Shown here: positions 43,095 through 47,169 of the stretch, one piece after another | How the letters are laid out: each line of letters starts with the position of its first letter | Position numbering within the stretch: position 1 is the stretch's first letter | Source of the DNA: Phycisphaerae bacterium | GTDB taxonomy: Bacteria; Planctomycetota; Phycisphaerae; UBA1845 | Reading direction: 5' to 3' | DNA length: 47,169 bases | Assembly (NCBI GenBank): GCA_029260055.1 | Contig: JAJDDX010000380.1 | Location: 1 to 47,169 of the forward strand | The notes under the pieces: model-generated | What the model was told of the DNA's origin: nothing | The model's database searches: none | Seen by the model: the letters and a program-made list of their open reading frames with translations, nothing else | Program-made: the position numbers and the translations under genes

Positions 43095-45083
43095 ATGCGA
43101 GGATTAAACAGTATTTGCAGACTAGTCGTGGGCGGATTCGTGCTTGGCGGACTGCTCGCTGCCCCCACTTTCGCCCAAACCATTGTCACCGCGGGCGACG
43201 ACGCTTGGCGTACTGGTGGAGACGACGGCACCGGCTGGTCCTTCGGTGACCCCCTGAGCCAGTTTCCATTGGACCCGCCGCCCCCAATACCGGCGGATTT
43301 CTTTGGCCCGGGATCGGACCCATTTGAGGGTACGATCACTTTGGTTGGAGTTCCGGTTTGCTCAGAACCTGCCGGCGCGCTGGAGTCCACTGACACCATC
43401 GTTCGTCGGACCACCGACTCCGGGGATCTCGATGTAGGTCCGCAGTTCGTGGAAATTCAAGTCGTTGCCCTGAGCCTGGTCAGTACCGGCCCGATCACGG
43501 TCACCTACAACGGAGGGCAGGACCCGGAGCTTTGGGACGTAGAGGTACGTCTCTCGGATACCGTTCCGCAGCCTACCGGAACGATGGTCATCACGAAGAC
43601 CCACGAAGACGGCGGTCTCTACGAGTCGACCTTTGGGATTTTCCCGAGGTTCGTTTTCACTCGATCGAGCCCACCGGCCGTAGTGCAGCTCGATTGTGGT
43701 ACGAATCCGGGGATTTGCCAGATACTCGAGATGGGCAATCCGCTCGGCCAACCCAACTCCTGGGTCCTGATCGGAGGGCCGGGCGGGATACAACGCTCCG
43801 ACTTTGAGATTACGGAGTTCGGCCCCGGGATCGGTATCGACGAGGATTGCGACGGGTACGTCCCCGGGGTCGACCCCGCAACGATCGGCGAGTCGAACTT
43901 CCAGGGCGGGTTGGAGGCTGGGGGGCCGTTTGGCCGCGCCGGGAGCGCCAAGTGCAAACCGACCGTGGAGGCGGAACGGAGTTTCGCGGCACAACAAGGA
44001 CGAGGAAACCACGGACCCTGGATATCCAGCAACCGTGACGACTACCCCGCTCCCGCCGGCGACGGAATCCCCGACGTGTGCCAATCGTCGTGCTGCGATC
44101 ACGCCACTGCGACCTGCCTCGGGCCGATGACCGAGGTCGCCTGCCTGGCCCTGCCGGCGCCTGCTCAGCCGGAGTGGTTCAAGGGCAAGACCTGCGTCGA
44201 CCCCGATTGGCCAACCCTGTGCTGGGAACACGAGGGGGCGTGCTGCGACCATTCCACCGCGTCCTGCCTCGGCTGGATGACCGAGTCGGCGTGCATGGCG
44301 ATGCCGCCGCCGATCCAGCCGGAGTTCTTCAAGGACAAGACCTGTAGCGACCCCGATTGGCCGACCTTGTGCTGGGAGCACGAAGGGGCGTGCTGCGACC
44401 ATTCCACCACGAGCTGCCTTGGCTGGATGACTGAGTCGGAGTGCATGGCGCAACCGGAGCCGATCCAGCCGGAGTTCTTCAAGGACAAGACCTGTAGCGA
44501 CCCCGATTGGGACACCTTGTGCTGGGAGCACGAGGGGGCGTGCTGCGACCATTCCACGGCTACCTGCCTCGGCTGGATGACCGAGTCGGCGTGCATGGCC
44601 ATGCCGGAGCCGATGCAGCCGGAGTGGTTCAAGGACAAGACCTGCAGCGACCCCGATTGGGACACCTTGTGCTGGGAGCACGAGGGGGCGTGCTGCGACC
44701 ATACCACCGCGACCTGCCTCGGTTGGATGACCGAGTCGGCGTGCATGTCCATGCCGCCGCCGATCCAGCCGGAGTTCTTCAAGGGCATAACCTGCGCCGA
44801 CCCCGGATTCAATTGCTGGGAGCACGAGGGGGCGTGTTGCGACCATGCCACAGGGAACTGCCTCGGCTGGATGACTGAGTCCGCGTGCATGTCCATGCCG
44901 CCGCCGATCAAGCCGGAGTTCTTCAAGGACACGACCTGCGCCCACCCCGACTGGGAGACGTTGTGCGCCGTACAGCAGGATGGGATACCCGCGGTCTCCG
45001 AATGGGGCTTGATCGTCATGACGCTACTGTTGTTGACGGCAGGGACGGTCGTGCTTGGCAGACGGCGGCCCGCGGCGGCGTGA
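43095..45083 (+). CDS. Secreted protein with six 50-residue Cys repeats and an IPTL-CTERM tail
   Basis: This is a 662-residue exported protein. The signal peptide is residues 1-28 (ending PTFAQ). The N-terminal 300 residues are a single domain I do not recognise, ending near a DEDCDGYVPGVDP segment that resembles a calcium-binding thrombospondin type-3-like loop. Residues 333-629 are six near-identical units of about 50 residues, each with a CCDH start, a CLGWMTESACM segment, a PEFFK or PEWFK segment and a CSDPDW..LCWEHEGA end (six Cys per unit). The C-terminus PAVSEWGLIVMTLLLL with an RRRP tail is an IPTL-CTERM signal. Function is unknown; a surface adhesin or matrix role would fit. ATG 43095 has a GAGAGGAAGAG stretch upstream. 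Confidence 0.82.
   Translation: MRGLNSICRLVVGGFVLGGLLAAPTFAQTIVTAGDDAWRTGGDDGTGWSFGDPLSQFPLDPPPPIPADFFGPGSDPFEGTITLVGVPVCSEPAGALESTDTIVRRTTDSGDLDVGPQFVEIQVVALSLVSTGPITVTYNGGQDPELWDVEVRLSDTVPQPTGTMVITKTHEDGGLYESTFGIFPRFVFTRSSPPAVVQLDCGTNPGICQILEMGNPLGQPNSWVLIGGPGGIQRSDFEITEFGPGIGIDEDCDGYVPGVDPATIGESNFQGGLEAGGPFGRAGSAKCKPTVEAERSFAAQQGRGNHGPWISSNRDDYPAPAGDGIPDVCQSSCCDHATATCLGPMTEVACLALPAPAQPEWFKGKTCVDPDWPTLCWEHEGACCDHSTASCLGWMTESACMAMPPPIQPEFFKDKTCSDPDWPTLCWEHEGACCDHSTTSCLGWMTESECMAQPEPIQPEFFKDKTCSDPDWDTLCWEHEGACCDHSTATCLGWMTESACMAMPEPMQPEWFKDKTCSDPDWDTLCWEHEGACCDHTTATCLGWMTESACMSMPPPIQPEFFKGITCADPGFNCWEHEGACCDHATGNCLGWMTESACMSMPPPIKPEFFKDTTCAHPDWETLCAVQQDGIPAVSEWGLIVMTLLLLTAGTVVLGRRRPAAA
44091..44978 (+). 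repeat. Six tandem coding repeats of 150 bp
   Basis: The TGCTGCGA(T/C)C unit start recurs at 44091, 44241, 44391, 44541 and 44691 with an exact 150-base pitch, then at 44835 (144 bases, two codons shorter). Middle units are nearly identical at the DNA level, which points to recent amplification or homogenisation. Confidence 0.9.
45031..45083 (+). repeat. Shared 3' end of IPTL-CTERM genes, copy 1
   Basis: These 53 bases, up to and including the stop codon, are identical to 46402-46454. They encode the second half of the transmembrane segment and the Arg-rich tail. About 25 more bases upstream differ at only a few positions, while the domains before them are unrelated. Confidence 0.85.
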
Positions 45084-45347
45084 GTTGAGTCGGGACTGTC
45101 GATTTCGAATGACGGGCGCGCAGGAATCGGCAGTTTCGCACGGTCCGTGGAGTAGGGCAGTCTTGTGCCCGGGGCGAGTTCTGGAAGACGGCCCGCACCG
45201 CGGATCCTACACGTGGAGCCGAACCTGCGAGGGTTGAGGCAAATGAGTGATACGAAGGTGCTTTATCGATGGAGTGGGAACGAGGCGCCGAGGAGGCGCC
45301 CGGCAAACGCCTAGCGTCGCTAGGCAGTAAGGACAAGGAGCATGTTG

Positions 45348-46454
45348 ATGAATATGAACGCGGGTGTGATACAAGTGATGCGTCGATGGCGGAGCGGGCT
45401 TCCGCTACTGATGGTTGTCGGGTGTCTTTTCGGGAGTTCGCCTGTGTTCGGGCAGTTCACGCCGCCGGTGGGGGTCCAAACCGTTTCCTGTGAGGAGGAT
45501 TACGATTTCAAGTTGCTGATCAACACGCAGCCGCCGCCCTCGCCCGGCCAGGGTTACGGGCTCCACATAGGCATCGGACACAAAGAGGGCGCCGAGGACA
45601 CGGCGGCCGCCAACGTCAGCGTGGTCACGGACCATCATTGCTTTTCGGAGACGGACGTTGTGGCAGGGCTTGTGGTCCCACCGATGCAGACTAAGAGCTG
45701 CCTTGACGGTGTTGGCGCTAGACACTACTACACGTGGAAGTCCGGCGGCGCCACCGATGTCGGGGTGTTCGGGCCAGGTGTGGCGGCCAAGGAGGCCAAG
45801 CTGGCCAGCGCGCAGGTTCGAGCGAAGAATACCGGCGGCTGCCCAAGTACGTGCAGGGTCACCTTCACGCTGGGCTACTTCTGGGAGGGCAACGACGCCG
45901 ACGCGGAACAGACTCGTCCGGCCGCCGTTCCTGCTAACTGTCCACCTGTCCCCCTAGTAGATCCCAACGAGCAGGACATCACGACGACGGTGTTCTGGGA
46001 TATCAAGTGCATCAACGCTCCGGCCGTCCCTGCCGACGGGACCAACTCCGCCGAGAGCCAGAGTATGGGCACCTATTACGACGGCGGGTGGGACAGCGGA
46101 CTTGCGCGAGCCTCCTTTGACATGACCGGCGTGGATTTCGACCCCATCCAGGGCAGTGTGATGCGCTTCTATCTGGGCACGCCCGGCACGGGCGTGGAGG
46201 TTGCGGGCGAGTCGGTTACGAACCTGCTCATCCAGCAAGCCCATTACGTGGCCCCGCCGGAAGACTTCGAACCGTTTCTGACGGGAATGGGCCTGGAGTA
46301 TTACGTGATGAACGAAGACAACGACGTTCTCTTCGTGACCACTCCTCCATTTGTGACGCCCGCGGTTTCGGAGTGGGGCCTGATCGTCATGGCGCTACTG
46401 CTGTTGACGGCAGGGACGGTCGTGCTTGGCAGACGGCGGCCCGCGGCGGCGTGA
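45348..46454 (+). CDS. Secreted protein of unknown function with an IPTL-CTERM tail
   Basis: This is a 368-residue exported protein. A basic start (NAGVIQVMRRWR) is followed by a hydrophobic signal (LLMVVGCLFGSSPVFGQ). The 290-residue body is not familiar to me. It has about nine Cys, several SxxxC pairs and beta-rich stretches such as CRVTFTLGYFWEG and VMRFYLGTPGTG. The end is PAVSEWGLIVMALLLL plus an RRRP tail, an IPTL-CTERM sorting signal nearly identical to that of the previous gene. Two ATGs compete: 45342 lies one base after AAGGAG, while 45348 has normal seven-base spacing, so 45348 is preferred. The gap before it (45084-45347) is partly similar to the gap after it. Confidence 0.78.
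   Translation: MNMNAGVIQVMRRWRSGLPLLMVVGCLFGSSPVFGQFTPPVGVQTVSCEEDYDFKLLINTQPPPSPGQGYGLHIGIGHKEGAEDTAAANVSVVTDHHCFSETDVVAGLVVPPMQTKSCLDGVGARHYYTWKSGGATDVGVFGPGVAAKEAKLASAQVRAKNTGGCPSTCRVTFTLGYFWEGNDADAEQTRPAAVPANCPPVPLVDPNEQDITTTVFWDIKCINAPAVPADGTNSAESQSMGTYYDGGWDSGLARASFDMTGVDFDPIQGSVMRFYLGTPGTGVEVAGESVTNLLIQQAHYVAPPEDFEPFLTGMGLEYYVMNEDNDVLFVTTPPFVTPAVSEWGLIVMALLLLTAGTVVLGRRRPAAA
46402..46454 (+). repeat. Shared 3' end of IPTL-CTERM genes, copy 2
   Basis: This is the second copy of the 53-base block at 45031-45083, identical through the stop codon. The following intergenic DNA also resembles that after copy 1 (for example GGAG(T)AGGGCAGTC versus GGAGGGCAGTC). Confidence 0.85.
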
Positions 46455-46624
46455 TGTGAACGCGTTCGTCGGTTTCGGGACTTGTATTGGGCGGGTACCG
46501 GCACTCTCGTCGGGTCCGCTGTGGAGGGCAGTCCCGCGCACGGGGTCCGGTTCGTAAGGCGTGCAGCGCCCGCTCCACCGGACTTCCGCGCGCGAGATGG
46601 TCGGTTTGTTCAAGGAGCTTTCGG

Positions 46625-47158
46625 ATGAGTAGATCTTATTGTCGCGTTCAACCTGTGCGTGCGATCGCCGCGATCCTGCTGGTGTTTTCGGCCATTGCGC
46701 TGCCGGCGACCGCACAGGACGACGGGGAGTCTCGCGCGCTGCATTGGTGGCGTTACACGATTACAGTCCCTGCGAGTCTGGGGCCCAACGATCTTCACGT
46801 TACGTTTAGCGGCACCGGGGGCACGATCGCCAACGTGGCGGTGGTGCCCCCGGGCGTTGTGACTGTCCCCGGGGGCAACACGGTGAACGTGGTCTGGGGC
46901 GCCAACTTGGTCCCGGGAACTGTGGTTACGATCACGTTCTCCACGCAGCATCCGGCCATCTTTGTCGTGGGCGGAAGCTGGACGAAGAATGGAGAAGACA
47001 TCGGAGTTCCGATTGCCGCGGGCGATGAGGACTCATTTGAAGAGACGGCGATGGCGGCTGTCCCCGCTATGTCCGAATGGGGCCTGATCGTCTTTACGCT
47101 GCTGTTGCTGGCGGTGGGGACGGTTCTGCTCGGCCGGCGGCGGCGTGCGGCAGCGTGA
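46625..47158 (+). CDS. Small secreted protein with an IPTL-CTERM tail
   Basis: This is a 177-residue exported protein. The signal peptide ends near PATAQ (residue 29). The central 105 residues are beta-rich, nearly Cys-free and unrecognised, with GPNDLHVTFSGTGG and VPGTVVTITFSTQHP segments that suggest one immunoglobulin-like or jelly-roll domain. The C-terminus PAMSEWGLIVFTLLLLAVG with an RRRRAAA tail is an IPTL-CTERM signal. ATG 46625 has AAGGAG seven bases upstream; the frame is open further upstream, but that part lies in DNA shared with the previous intergenic region. It is complete, ending 11 bases before the window edge. Confidence 0.8.
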   Translation: MSRSYCRVQPVRAIAAILLVFSAIALPATAQDDGESRALHWWRYTITVPASLGPNDLHVTFSGTGGTIANVAVVPPGVVTVPGGNTVNVVWGANLVPGTVVTITFSTQHPAIFVVGGSWTKNGEDIGVPIAAGDEDSFEETAMAAVPAMSEWGLIVFTLLLLAVGTVLLGRRRRAAA

Positions 47159-47169
47159 GATGACCGCGG

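Noticed and set aside
43362-44945. Long minus-strand open frame opposite the 150-bp repeats
   Set aside because: Its repeats simply mirror the + strand repeat array. The + strand frame has a signal peptide and sorting tail, while this one has neither.

Overview
The window is GC-rich, densely coding DNA that looks like a planctomycete (Planctomycetota). That assignment is an inference. It rests on the mix of multiheme respiratory proteins, dockerin-like and slime-mold-repeat secreted proteins, IPTL-CTERM sorting tails and a Rieske/cytochrome b cluster that carries an octaheme HAO-like protein. No rRNA, tRNA or CRISPR array was seen.

Region 1 (1-17430, all + strand) is one long respiratory gene cluster. 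In order it encodes: the tail of an Fe-S protein (probably the end of an FAD/NAD(P) oxidoreductase), a Tat-type Rieske protein, a fused cytochrome b, a decaheme cytochrome c with six tandem monoheme modules, a NapA-like molybdopterin oxidoreductase, an octaheme HAO-like cytochrome, two NapG-like Tat ferredoxins, a NapH-like membrane polyferredoxin, a triple-YHS/polyferredoxin fusion, a third NapG-like ferredoxin, a hemerythrin-like protein and MoaA. Many junctions overlap by 1-13 bases, which suggests translational coupling. The likely overall role is quinol-linked periplasmic reduction (or oxidation) of nitrogen oxyanions. MoaA would supply molybdenum cofactor, and the hemerythrin-like protein might handle NO or O2 or protect Fe-S clusters. 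Three palindromic repeats sit in the only sizeable gaps of this cluster.

Region 2 (about 17500-25700) holds two tandem paralogues of a secreted, Cys-rich, dockerin-like protein. Each is preceded by a matching promoter candidate and a conserved leader of about 420 nt, and each is followed by a strong terminator. The second paralogue equals the first plus four extra copies of an exact 519-bp repeat.

Region 3 (25723-26784, minus strand) is a CrtC/AttH-like lipocalin protein with a TTG start.

Region 4 (27287-36426) is a 2-oxoacid:ferredoxin oxidoreductase cluster. It contains a PorG-GltD-PorD fusion, PorA, PorB, an IorA without its usual ferredoxin tail, and a 1019-residue fusion of IorB with both halves of an ADP-forming acyl-CoA synthetase. 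Together these could turn pyruvate and aromatic 2-oxoacids into acyl-CoAs and then into acids plus ATP. A convergent FapA/DUF342 gene follows.

Region 5 (about 38000-47169) is a family of secreted proteins with IPTL-CTERM tails. They are a trypsin-like protease with four repeat domains, a protein with six 50-residue Cys repeats, and two proteins of unknown fold. An Lnt-like membrane-domain fragment and gene-poor DNA lie between them. The 3' ends of two of these genes share an identical 53-bp block, which suggests recent duplication or conversion of the sorting tail.
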